DNA of 64,000 nucleotides from Mycolicibacillus parakoreensis. Its GTDB lineage: Bacteria > Actinomycetota > Actinomycetes > Mycobacteriales > Mycobacteriaceae. This document shows positions 9,953 to 17,472 of this stretch, piece by piece. The position numbers and the translations under genes were made by a program. The stretch is from assembly GCF_022370835.2 (NCBI RefSeq), contig NZ_CP092365.1:248001-312000 (forward strand), read 5' to 3'. How positions within the stretch are numbered: the first letter of the stretch is position 1; the number at the start of each line of letters is the position of its first letter. Below the pieces are notes generated by a model. It did no database searches and had not been told where the DNA came from. It worked only from the letters and a program-made list of their open reading frames with translations.

Positions 9953-10374
9953 GCGGACTTCACCAAGCAGAAGGTTTGGGCGTTCACACCCGTGGCCGTC
10001 CTCTCGTCCTTGATCTCGTCGTCGACGGTGATCCGGCAGGAGATGCTCTGGCCATCGGTCTGGGCCATGATGCTCGGAGCGACCGAGGGCGCCGTGGTGG
10101 TCAAGGTCAAGGTCCACGGCAGGTCCACGGTGCCGGTGCGTTGCGGCTCGCCGTCAAGATCCTGGTAATTGATCACCGCGGTTGCGCCCGGGCCGACGAT
10201 GTCGTAGGTCACGACCTTGAGCACGAACTTCTCGGCGGTGTCCGCACCGATCGGCGTGACGACGACGGGATTGGACCCGAACACCGTGCGCAGCTGCGAC
10301 ACCGTGAGGATCCCTACGGTCAGGGCGACCACGATCATGACGGGCAGCCAGAGACGCGAAAAGATCCGGGTCAT
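9949..10374 (-). CDS. MmpS-family membrane protein
   Basis: A 141-residue protein: a short cytoplasmic N-terminus, one transmembrane helix (about residues 8-27) and a periplasmic beta-rich domain with [14 protein letters not shown] ([13 protein letters not shown]) and two cysteines ([16 protein letters not shown]), the standard MmpS layout. MmpS proteins are obligate partners of MmpL4/5-type transporters. It is the first gene of the leftward operon mmpS-mmpL-DUF732-DUF5078 and faces the divergent TetR gene across about 240 bp holding a candidate operator. Confidence 0.92.
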   Translation of the reverse strand: MTRIFSRLWLPVMIVVALTVGILTVSQLRTVFGSNPVVVTPIGADTAEKFVLKVVTYDIVGPGATAVINYQDLDGEPQRTGTVDLPWTLTLTTTAPSVAPSIMAQTDGQSISCRITVDDEIKDERTATGVNAQTFCLVKSA

Positions 10375-10560
10375 CGCCGTCCCCCGAACGTCAGACGGGC
10401 GGTCCTCTCCGGCCGCCCGCAGGGCGGATCGATCGTGGTGGACGGTCGGCGTTGCGGCATGCGGGCAGCCCTGCCGGCGTGGAGCATGGTGTGGCCTTTC
10501 GGCGTCGTGACGGCCCCCAGGCCCCTGGGGAACGGTGCTGGGTAGGCACGCTAATGAAAT

Positions 10561-10583
10561 AAGTGGATGAAGTCAATCCGCTT
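10561..10583. promoter_or_regulatory. Inverted repeat, candidate TetR operator between mmpS and tetR
   Basis: AAGTGGAT (10561-10568), a 7-nt spacer, then ATCCGCTT (10576-10583). The arms match at 7 of 8 positions. It sits 33 bp before the TetR start and 187 bp before the mmpS start. Position and size fit a TetR-type operator controlling both directions. Confidence 0.6.
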
Positions 10584-10615
10584 CGGTGTGGGCCGCGCCA
10601 CGTATACTCGGCCGG

Positions 10616-11269
10616 GTGCGCGGACCTGAGACCACGGGTCGCCCGCTGCGCAGGGACGCCGAGCGCAACCGGAAGCGTGTTCTCGAGGCGGCCCGGGACC
10701 TGTTCGCAGCGAGAGGCCTGGAGCCCAACCTCAACGACATCGCCCACCACGCGGGCGTCGGGGTGGGAACGGTGTACCGGCGCTTCGCCACCAAAGACGA
10801 GCTGCTCGAGGAGCTCTTCGTCGACGGGTTGGACGAGCTCGCTGCACTGGCGCAGGCCGGCCTGCGCCATGACGACCCCTGGGACGGCTTCGTGTGGTTC
10901 GTGGAGCAGATGTGCGAGATCACCGCGACCGACCGGGGCCTGCGGGAGATGGCCTTCAGCAAAACCCACGGTGGTGAGCGAGTGGTGGCCGCTCAAGAGC
11001 GACTGAGCCCGGTGCTGACGAAACTCGTTGAGCGAGCGCAGAACGACGGCGGGCTGCGCCCGGGGATCTCGTTCACCGACATGCCGCTGATCAGCCTTTT
11101 GGCCGGAATGGTCAGTGAGTACGCCGGGCACGTCGACGTCGATCTGTGGCGTCGTTACGTGCAGATCCTGCTCGACGGGATGCGCCACCGCGACGGTCAA
11201 GGGCCGCTGAGCGTGGACGCCTTGGACGAAGAGGAACTCGACACGGCCATGACGACGTGGAACCCCTAA
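10616..11269 (+). CDS. TetR-family regulator divergent from mmpSL
   Basis: A 217-residue regulator. Its N-terminal helix-turn-helix is recognisable (LNDIAHHAGVGVGTVYRRF, about residues 35-53), followed by a helical ligand-binding domain. The GTG at 10616 is the only start giving a standard-length N-terminus. By position it probably represses the divergent mmpS-mmpL operon and itself, as described for TetR regulators paired with mmpS/mmpL genes in M. abscessus (MAB_4384 with MAB_4383c/4382c). The inducer is not predictable from sequence. Upstream sequence is AT-rich (GAAATAAG at 10556-10563), suitable for a promoter overlapping the operator. Confidence 0.88.
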   Translation: MRGPETTGRPLRRDAERNRKRVLEAARDLFAARGLEPNLNDIAHHAGVGVGTVYRRFATKDELLEELFVDGLDELAALAQAGLRHDDPWDGFVWFVEQMCEITATDRGLREMAFSKTHGGERVVAAQERLSPVLTKLVERAQNDGGLRPGISFTDMPLISLLAGMVSEYAGHVDVDLWRRYVQILLDGMRHRDGQGPLSVDALDEEELDTAMTTWNP

Positions 11270-11277
11270 GCGATCGG

Positions 11278-11309
11278 GTGTCCCAGCGCGAAGGTGTCCC
11301 AGCGCGAAG
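11278..11309. repeat. Tandem 16-bp repeat
   Basis: GTGTCCCAGCGCGAAG occurs twice in tandem (11278-11293, 11294-11309), followed by a degenerate start of a third copy. It lies in the 174-bp gap between the TetR gene and the DoxX gene. Confidence 0.8.
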
Positions 11310-11443
11310 GCGTCCCCGGTGTGGTGCGCGGGCCGGGCCGCCGGTTCATGCGTCGTTGCGGGGTGCGAGGACACGGACCGCGCCGATCGCCGGTTTCGGC
11401 GGGAAATCCCGTCGGCCCGGCCCAACGATGGAAGGATGGGGAC

Positions 11444-12217
11444 ATGTTGGTGCGAAAGATTGCCCGCCCGCTGCTGGCGTCGGTGTTCATCGGTCAAGGT
11501 CTCGAGGCGCTGCGCCGCCCGCAGCAGGCGGCGCAGACCGCGCGCCCGGCATGGGACGGGCTCAAGGAGATGCCCGAACCGATCGCCGCGAACGTGCCCT
11601 CCGATGCGGAGACCTTCGCCAAGGTCAACGCGGCGGTGCAGGTGGGGGCCGGTCTGCTGCTGGCCACCGGCCGGCTGCCCCGGATCGCCTCGACGGTGCT
11701 GGCGGGCACGGTGGTTCCGGGCCGGATGGGTGCGCACATGTTCTGGACCGAGACCGATCCGCAGCGCAAGGCCGAGCAGCGCCGCGACTTCTTCGTCGAT
11801 CTGAGCCTGATCGGTGGGCTGATGATCGCGGCGGTGGACACCGGCGGCAAGCCGTCGTTGGGCTGGCGGGCCCGCCAGGCGCTGCCCGGCGGCAGCGACA
11901 CCCTGGAGACGTTCGGCGACAAGGTCGGTGCGGGGCTGCACACCGGGGTGGAGCGCGGCCGTGAGCTGGCCGAGACGGCCAGCGAGAAAGCCGCGCCCTA
12001 TCTGGAGGTGGCCCGCGACCGCGGGACCGAACTGGCCCACGTCGCCCGGGAGCGGGCGGCCGATCTCGCCGAGGTCGGCGGCGCTCGCGGCGCGGAGTTC
12101 GCCGAGGTCGCCGCCGAGCGGGGTGCGGAGTGGGCCGATGCGGCCCGTGAGGGCGCGACCGAACTCTCCGGTGCCGCCCGCCGCGGGCTGCGCCGCCGCT
12201 TCGCCGCCGCCCGCTGA
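11444..12217 (+). CDS. DoxX-family membrane protein with Ala/Glu/Arg-rich helical tail
   Basis: A 257-residue protein. The first ~140 residues are a four-helix DoxX domain (MLVRKIARPLLASVFIGQG; GLLLATGRLPRIASTVL; the Pro/Arg-rich loop typical of mycobacterial DoxX). DoxX proteins are small membrane proteins linked to redox and thiol homeostasis. From about residue 165 the protein changes to a highly charged Ala-rich tail with repeats of the form RG-x-ELA or RGAE(F/W)A, predicted to be one long amphipathic helix. The ATG at 11444 follows AAGGATGGGG. The tail resembles the heparin-binding-type repeats of mycobacterial surface proteins, but any binding role is inference. Confidence 0.82.
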   Translation: MLVRKIARPLLASVFIGQGLEALRRPQQAAQTARPAWDGLKEMPEPIAANVPSDAETFAKVNAAVQVGAGLLLATGRLPRIASTVLAGTVVPGRMGAHMFWTETDPQRKAEQRRDFFVDLSLIGGLMIAAVDTGGKPSLGWRARQALPGGSDTLETFGDKVGAGLHTGVERGRELAETASEKAAPYLEVARDRGTELAHVARERAADLAEVGGARGAEFAEVAAERGAEWADAAREGATELSGAARRGLRRRFAAAR

Positions 12218-12275
12218 CCCGCGCGCCAGTCGCGGTCGGTGCCCGGCCGCGCGGTGATGCTGCCTACACTCCGGT

Positions 12276-13175
12276 ATGCACATCTGGCTGGCACGCGCGC
12301 GGTCGGTCATCACCACCGAGATCGACGACATCCGCCATCAGCACCTCGATCTCGATCCGGCCGATCTGACCCGGTTCACGTTCCCGTTGCTGGTGCGCCT
12401 GATCGGGGTGTTGGCGGTCGGTGCGGTGCCGTTGGTGGTGATCCGCAGCAGCGACACCACCGACGAGGTGATCGTGCCGCTGCTGGGCTCGGTGGCGTTG
12501 ACGATGATCTGTACGGCGGTGGTGGCGTGGCTGATCGCGATCGTGTTCTCCGGGCTGGTGTTGGTCGTCGTCTACCGCACCGCCCCGCACGCCGCGTCGC
12601 GACTGGTGATCCGCACCACCGTGGAGGCGTTTCACCGGATCAGCGACGCCACCGCGTATCTGGTCACGCTCGCGTTGGCCGCCGGGGTCGTCTCGTTGGC
12701 GATCGGGCTGCCGTCCCGACGGGACCGCGCCGCGGCCTACTCGATGATCGACGACCTGCTGAGCGCCCAGATCGGGGTGCTTCTGGCCGGCCTGGCGTTG
12801 GCGTTCGTGGCGGAGGCGGTGCGCTGCGCCGCCGAGCTGATCGACGAGAAATCCCTGCTGTTGGCCTGGCCGTGGGCGTTGGGGATCACCGCGACCGCCT
12901 GGGCGGTCGCCGCGGTGAGCGGGCCGTTCCAGACCACCCGGCTGCTGGGCCGGCTGCTGGCCGACTGGCTTCCGGGCACCGTCGACGGGGTGCCGCAAGC
13001 CCAGGTCATCGACGAGCTGCTGCCCGCCGGGGCGCATTGGTGGGCCGCCTTTGTCGGCTGGCCGATCATTCTGCTGATCTGGGTGATCGAAGCTCAGCGC
13101 CACAACGGGTTTCGGGAGATGCGGCAGATGGTCGCCAACGATGAACGCCGTGCCGCGCCGCCGACCGAGGACTAA
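12276..13175 (+). CDS. Multi-spanning membrane protein, function unknown
   Basis: A 299-residue protein. A charged N-terminal ~28 residues (HIWLARARSVITTEIDD) precede about five hydrophobic segments near residues 33-55, 68-95, 122-142, 165-185 and 195-212, with a final one near 255-275 (WWAAFVGWPIILLIWVI). The C-terminus is charged and cytoplasmic-looking. No enzymatic motif was recognised. Its stop codon overlaps the convergent lipE stop. It is 58 bp downstream of the DoxX gene and may be cotranscribed with it. Confidence 0.8.
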   Translation: MHIWLARARSVITTEIDDIRHQHLDLDPADLTRFTFPLLVRLIGVLAVGAVPLVVIRSSDTTDEVIVPLLGSVALTMICTAVVAWLIAIVFSGLVLVVVYRTAPHAASRLVIRTTVEAFHRISDATAYLVTLALAAGVVSLAIGLPSRRDRAAAYSMIDDLLSAQIGVLLAGLALAFVAEAVRCAAELIDEKSLLLAWPWALGITATAWAVAAVSGPFQTTRLLGRLLADWLPGTVDGVPQAQVIDELLPAGAHWWAAFVGWPIILLIWVIEAQRHNGFREMRQMVANDERRAAPPTED

Positions 13176-14440
13176 CCGTAGACCGGATCGGGCGCGGTGG
13201 TGCGCGGAATCTCGGCGGCGATGGCGTCGAGCAACGCGGTGTAGCGTTTGGCCTCCGGGTCGCGCCCGGGCTTGCCGCTGCTGATCACCCCGGCTGCCAG
13301 GTTGCGCTGCGGGTCGGCCCAGACCGCGATGTTGACCAACCCGGTGTGCCCGAACGCCGCCGGGGCGTGGCGGCCGAACGGCCCGAACCGCTGCGAACCC
13401 AGCATGTAGCCGGTGCCCCACCGCAGCGGCATCAACCCGGTCGCCATGTCCGGGCGCAGCCGGCGGCACTGGGTGACCGCCGCGCGCAACGTCTCCGGGC
13501 GCAGCACGCGCACCCCGTCGAGCTCGCCGCCGCGGCGCAGCAGCTCGGCGAAGCGCGACAGCTCGTCGGCGGTGGTGACGGTGTTCGACGACGGCACCAC
13601 CGAGGTCAGGAAGAACTCGGTGTTGGTGACCGGGATGATCTCGTGCACGGTGCCGCCGATCGCCTTGCGGAACACCGCCGCGATCGGTGCGGGCAGCTGT
13701 TTGCCGGTGGCGTGGCTCGGCGCCACCGCGGCCACGTCGTCGCGGCCCACACCGTAGTTGGTCCACCGGAACCCCAGCGGGTCCAAGATCTCCTCGGCCA
13801 GCACCTCGCGGATGTTCTTGCCGGTGGCCGCCGAGACGATCTCGCGGGTCAACGGACCCCAGGTCAGCGCGTGGTAGATGTGGATCAAACCGGGCGGGTA
13901 CAGCGGTTTGAGCAGCCCGAGCTGTTCGCGGGCGTACTCGCTGTCGTCGGCGCGGTCGAGGTCCGGCCGCGGGCCGGTCGGGAACGGCACCCCGGCGCTG
14001 TGGGTGAGCACATGACGGATGGTGGTGCGGTCCTTGCCGTGGCTGGTGTAGCCGGGCAGGTAGTCGCAGACCCGGTCGTCGAGGCTGAACACCCCCCGCT
14101 CGGCGAGCAGGTGCATCACGGTCACCGTGATCGCCTTGGCCGCCGAGTACGCGCAGAACGGGGTGTCGGTGCCCACCGGGACCGTCTCGGCGTCGACCGG
14201 ATCGGTGGGGGCGTTGCCCCAGCCGTGCCCGATGGCGCGGTTGAGCACCACCGTGCCGTTGTGGCGCAGGCACAGCTGGATCGCCGGGTGCAGGCCGGCG
14301 GCGTACCAGTGGCGTGCGGCCGCCCAGATCCGGTCGATCGCCGCCGGGTCGACGTCGGTGTGATCCTCGGCGCCGATCGCGGTGACGGCGTCGAGGTCGG
14401 CGGGAACGCGGATTCTGCCCTCGGCGCGAGGGTCGCTCAT
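13172..14440 (-). CDS. lipE: LipE-type esterase/beta-lactamase-fold hydrolase
   Basis: A 422-residue serine hydrolase of the class C beta-lactamase/EstB family. The catalytic SxxK is present (CAYSAAKAITV), with a tyrosine motif (IYHALTWG) and a C-terminal HTGLVN in place of the KTG box. Family members hydrolyse short-chain esters or lactones; the H37Rv orthologue by position and size is LipE (Rv3775). No signal peptide is seen. The ATG at 14440 (MSDPRAEGRIRVPADL) was chosen; a GTG 12 nt upstream is possible. It is convergent with the membrane protein gene, their stop codons overlapping by two bases. Confidence 0.86.
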   Translation of the reverse strand: MSDPRAEGRIRVPADLDAVTAIGAEDHTDVDPAAIDRIWAAARHWYAAGLHPAIQLCLRHNGTVVLNRAIGHGWGNAPTDPVDAETVPVGTDTPFCAYSAAKAITVTVMHLLAERGVFSLDDRVCDYLPGYTSHGKDRTTIRHVLTHSAGVPFPTGPRPDLDRADDSEYAREQLGLLKPLYPPGLIHIYHALTWGPLTREIVSAATGKNIREVLAEEILDPLGFRWTNYGVGRDDVAAVAPSHATGKQLPAPIAAVFRKAIGGTVHEIIPVTNTEFFLTSVVPSSNTVTTADELSRFAELLRRGGELDGVRVLRPETLRAAVTQCRRLRPDMATGLMPLRWGTGYMLGSQRFGPFGRHAPAAFGHTGLVNIAVWADPQRNLAAGVISSGKPGRDPEAKRYTALLDAIAAEIPRTTAPDPVYG

Positions 14441-14462
14441 CAGGTTGGCCACACCGGCCAGG

Positions 14463-14798
14463 TTACGGCGACGTCGGCCCGGTGCTGCCGAACTCGAGCA
14501 GGACGACTCCGGCACCGATCAACACCACGCCGAACGCCATCGGCACCGTGAACGGGTCATCGAAGAAAAACCGCGCCAGGATCGCGGTCGCCGCCACCCC
14601 GACACCGGACCAGATGCCGTAGGCGACCCCGACCGGGACGCCCCGCTTCAACACGAACGCCAACAGCACGAACGACGTCGCATAGCCGACCACGATCGGG
14701 ACGGCCCACCCCCATCGGGTGAACCCTTCGGAGGCGCGCAGCGACATCGTCGCCGCCACCTCGAACGCGATGGCGCCGGCCAGCAGCAACCACGCCAT
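14463..14798 (-). CDS. Small multidrug resistance (SMR/EmrE-type) transporter
   Basis: A 111-residue protein with four transmembrane helices. The membrane-embedded glutamate essential for proton/drug exchange in EmrE is present (AIAFEVAATMSLRAS, Glu13), as is the conserved TM3 YGIWSGVG motif. SMR proteins export quaternary ammonium and other cationic compounds as antiparallel dimers; closely related members export guanidinium. Which substrate applies is not decidable here. The ATG at 14798 directly abuts the echA21 stop (TAG then ATG), suggesting cotranscription with it. The gene is not part of the H37Rv order at this place and may be an insertion between echA21 and lipE. Confidence 0.9.
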   Translation of the reverse strand: MAWLLLAGAIAFEVAATMSLRASEGFTRWGWAVPIVVGYATSFVLLAFVLKRGVPVGVAYGIWSGVGVAATAILARFFFDDPFTVPMAFGVVLIGAGVVLLEFGSTGPTSP

Positions 14799-15641
14799 CT
14801 ATTCGCCGGTGAATTCGGGCGGGCGTTTGGCCATCGTCGCGCTGATGCCCTCCACCAGGTCCTTCGACGGCAGGAACGCGGAGTTCCAGGCGGCGACGTA
14901 GCGCAGGCTGGCCGACACCCGGTCGATGCGCTGCTGGTCGAGGACGTCTTTGATCCCGGCCACGGTCAGCGGCGGGTTGGCGGCGATCTCGGCGGCGGTG
15001 GCGTGCGCGGCGGCCAGGCAGGCCGCCGCGTCGTCGTAGACGTCGTTGACCAGGCCGATCTTCTCCGCCCGGGCGGCATCGATGTCCTTGCCGGTCAGCG
15101 CCAGCTCCCGCAGATGCCCCTCGGTGAGGATCAACGGCAGCCGGGCCAGGCTGCCCACGTCGGCGACCATCGCCAGCTTCACCTCGCGCACCGAGAATTT
15201 GGCGTCGGCGGCGGCGTAGCGGATGTCGACCGCGGAGATCAGATCCACTCCGCCGCCGATGCACCAGCCGTGCACCGCCGCGACCGTGGGGGTGCGCGCG
15301 TCGGCGACCGCGCTGATCGCCGCCTGCATGTCCTGCAACATCCGGTGGAACTCCATGCGCGCGGCGGCCGACCCGCCGGTGCCGCCCTCGCCGAGCACCC
15401 CCGAGAGCGATCCGCCCATCGCCGGCAGGTCCAGCCCGTAGCTGAAGTGGCGGCCCGAGCCGGTGAGCACGATCGCCCGCACCTGCGGGTCGGCATCCAA
15501 CGCGGCGAACACCGTCGGCAGCTCCGCCCAGAACGCCGGTCCCATCGCGTTGCCCTTGCCCGGGCCGACCAGCGTGACCTGTGCGACGTGGCCGGTGGTC
15601 TCGACGGTGACCGATTCGTATGTCTGGCCTGTCTCACCCAT
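14799..15641 (-). CDS. echA21: Enoyl-CoA hydratase/isomerase EchA21, dienoyl-CoA isomerase-like
   Basis: A 280-residue crotonase-fold protein. The oxyanion-hole segments are HFSYGLDLPAM and HGWCIGGGVDLISA. The catalytic region reads REVKLAMVADVGSLARLP: the Glu and Asp match the pair used by delta3,5-delta2,4-dienoyl-CoA isomerase (ECH1) rather than the two glutamates of classical enoyl-CoA hydratase. It probably handles unsaturated acyl-CoAs in beta-oxidation. By synteny and sequence it corresponds to EchA21 (Rv3774). The ATG at 15641 (MGETGQTYESVTVE) was chosen; upstream in-frame sequence is low-complexity and arginine-rich. Confidence 0.88.
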   Translation of the reverse strand: MGETGQTYESVTVETTGHVAQVTLVGPGKGNAMGPAFWAELPTVFAALDADPQVRAIVLTGSGRHFSYGLDLPAMGGSLSGVLGEGGTGGSAAARMEFHRMLQDMQAAISAVADARTPTVAAVHGWCIGGGVDLISAVDIRYAAADAKFSVREVKLAMVADVGSLARLPLILTEGHLRELALTGKDIDAARAEKIGLVNDVYDDAAACLAAAHATAAEIAANPPLTVAGIKDVLDQQRIDRVSASLRYVAAWNSAFLPSKDLVEGISATMAKRPPEFTGE

Positions 15642-15768
15642 GGCAAAGACCGTAGCGCCGCACGTGCGGCGGCGTGCCGTCAGCCCCGACACGCGGGCCC
15701 CGCGCGGGGCTGCGCGCGGCGAGCCGGGTAGCGGCGCCCGGTCCGGCGGTGCGCCCGCCACGGCCGGG

Positions 15769-15788
15769 AAACGTTATACAAACGTTAT
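15769..15788. promoter_or_regulatory. Direct repeat AAACGTTAT x2 at 11-bp spacing in a promoter region
   Basis: AAACGTTAT occurs at 15769-15777 and 15780-15788, 11 bp apart, each containing the palindrome AACGTT. It lies in an AT-rich stretch (about 15769-15840) in the divergent region between echA21 and the secreted protein gene, followed by TTAATAT-like promoter sequence. Candidate binding site for an unknown regulator. Confidence 0.45.
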
Positions 15789-15870
15789 TCGGACTCCGGT
15801 TAATATCAGACAGTTCTCAGGTAATGTTCAGCTAATCGTTCGGTCGGCGCCTATGGTGAGGAGCACCGTG

Positions 15871-16542
15871 ATGTCGAGCACCCGTCGTCCCGTTGCCAGC
15901 ACCGGCGTTGCGCTGTTGAGCGCCGCGATGATCGCGGCCAGCCCGCTGGTGTCGCCGCCGGCGTCGTCGCTGATGGAGTTCCCGACGGAGTTGGTGGCAC
16001 TCAGCGGTTTCGTCGGCTGGGACGACGTTCTCACCAATACCGCCGGAAGCCTGAGCTCACTTGCCAGCGGCATCGTCGACTTGGTGCAGGGAGATGCCAT
16101 CCCGACTGCCGGCCCGCTCGAGTTGCTTATCTCCCCGGTGGGGACCCTGCTCGGCGTTGCGGACGCGATCGGCGACATCCCGGACATGTTCCCAGCCATC
16201 CTGCTTGCGGACACCCCCTTGGCCGCGCTGGAGGGGATCGTGAATCTGCCCGCCGGGCTCGTCGACGCCTTCCTCAACGGCACTACTGGCGACTTTCCGG
16301 GCATTTTGGGGTCGGAGGGCCTGATCGATGGGCTTGTCGTGGGCGTGCCCAACACCATCATCAACCTCGTCACCGGCGACTTCCCCGCGCTCGGGTTCGA
16401 CTCTTTCGGTGACATGTTCTCCGGGCTGCTGGACCTGCCCGCGACTCTGCTCGACCTGCCCATGGGTCTTCTCGACGGGCTGCCAGGATTCGACTGGCTG
16501 AGCGGCATCGTCACCGCACTGCTCGAAGTGCTGACGTTCTAA
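15871..16542 (+). CDS. Secreted hydrophobic Leu/Gly-rich envelope protein (GjpA-like)
   Basis: A 223-residue protein with a signal peptide (charged start, hydrophobic run ALLSAAMIAASPLVS). The mature region consists of irregular hydrophobic repeats containing LVxG, GLLDLPATLLDLPMGLL and repeated VTGDFP/TTGDFP motifs. It resembles the family annotated in mycobacteria as outer-membrane porin GjpA-like proteins in composition and architecture, but overall similarity could not be measured. The start at 15871 was chosen because GAGGAG (15858-15863) lies 7 nt upstream; an ATG at 15853 is less well placed. Stand-alone, convergent with the DUF4334 gene. Confidence 0.65.
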   Translation: MSSTRRPVASTGVALLSAAMIAASPLVSPPASSLMEFPTELVALSGFVGWDDVLTNTAGSLSSLASGIVDLVQGDAIPTAGPLELLISPVGTLLGVADAIGDIPDMFPAILLADTPLAALEGIVNLPAGLVDAFLNGTTGDFPGILGSEGLIDGLVVGVPNTIINLVTGDFPALGFDSFGDMFSGLLDLPATLLDLPMGLLDGLPGFDWLSGIVTALLEVLTF

Positions 16543-16555
16543 CCCGTGCGGGCGG

Positions 16556-17047
16556 CTACACCCGCTCCAGATAGAAGTAGAAGTAGCGGGCCACCCCGTC
16601 GCGGACGTCGAGGACGCCGCCCTTGCCGTTCATGATGCCCATCACGGTGTCGTCATCGATGCGTTTGAAATGGTCGTGGATCGGCTGGCCGTCGTAGACC
16701 ATGGTGGCGACCATCTCGCCGCGGAACTCCTCGATCCAGAGGCTGGCCTCGCCCTTGCCCATCTCGACGTTGGAGAACTTGTTGCCCTGCTCATCGAGGC
16801 AGACCAGCGGCGCCACCTCGGTCGGTGAGGTGAACGTCTTGCCGAACCAGCGGGCCTTCTCCAGCTGGCCGTTCATCTTGTGCCCGGTGATGAACTCGCC
16901 GCCGGACCACTCGCCGAGCATCCCCTCGAGGGTGGCCGGCGTCAGGCTCGCCCAGAATGCGTCGAGCTCGGCGTCGGGAATCGGGTCGGTGCGCTCGCGG
17001 AACGCTTCGAACTTGCTGCGGGCGTCACTGCTCACCTCGGTGCTCAT
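16556..17047 (-). CDS. DUF4334/GXWXG-domain protein
   Basis: A 163-residue cytosolic protein with an N-terminal GXWXG-like region (LEGMLGEWSGGEFITGHKMNGQL is the segment, residues ~38-60) and a C-terminal DUF4334 region (GEASLWIEEFRGEMVATMVYD, DDDTVMGIMNGKG). The family is poorly characterised, with a lipocalin-like fold suspected. The ATG at 17047 overlaps the SRPBCC stop by 4 bp and has a good AGGAG ribosome site. It forms a two-gene unit with the SRPBCC protein downstream of hisC2. Confidence 0.8.
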   Translation of the reverse strand: MSTEVSSDARSKFEAFRERTDPIPDAELDAFWASLTPATLEGMLGEWSGGEFITGHKMNGQLEKARWFGKTFTSPTEVAPLVCLDEQGNKFSNVEMGKGEASLWIEEFRGEMVATMVYDGQPIHDHFKRIDDDTVMGIMNGKGGVLDVRDGVARYFYFYLERV

Positions 17048-17460
17048 CGGGACTCCTTTTTGATCTGGCGCTTGAGCGCGAACAGCAGCCCGTGGGCCAT
17101 CACCGACGCTACCGCGGGCAGATTGTTGTCGGCGCTGACGGTGTAGTCGATCGCGGTGCCGGCGCCGTCGGCGCGCAGCGTCACCTCGCCGACGTAGTTG
17201 CGGAACGGGATCCCGGCCACCGCGCGGTAGGCCAGCCGCTGTTGCGGCTCGAAGGCGGTCACCTCCTCGACGAAGGCCGGCAGCAGCGGGGCGGGTTGGA
17301 TGCGGCGCTGCGCACCGACCCCGTTGCGGTCGGGACTGCCCGGCCGGATCACGCTGACCTGCAGGCCCGGTGCCCACGCGGCCATCGCCTCGTGGTCGGC
17401 CAGCAGCGCCCACACCCGGTCGACGGGGGCGGCCACGGTGGCCGACGCGGTTGCTCGCAT
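17044..17460 (-). CDS. SRPBCC/polyketide cyclase-like ligand-binding protein
   Basis: A 138-residue START/Bet v1-like protein: ATVAAPVDRVWALLADHEAMAAWAPGL at the N-terminus, a central beta sheet with VEEVTAFEPQQRLAYRA, and a final amphipathic helix. Such proteins bind hydrophobic ligands. No catalytic residues are predictable. It begins 12 bp after the hisC2 stop and overlaps the DUF4334 gene (ATGA), so all three are probably one transcript. Confidence 0.82.
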   Translation of the reverse strand: MRATASATVAAPVDRVWALLADHEAMAAWAPGLQVSVIRPGSPDRNGVGAQRRIQPAPLLPAFVEEVTAFEPQQRLAYRAVAGIPFRNYVGEVTLRADGAGTAIDYTVSADNNLPAVASVMAHGLLFALKRQIKKESR

Positions 17461-17472
17461 AGCGGTGCTCCT

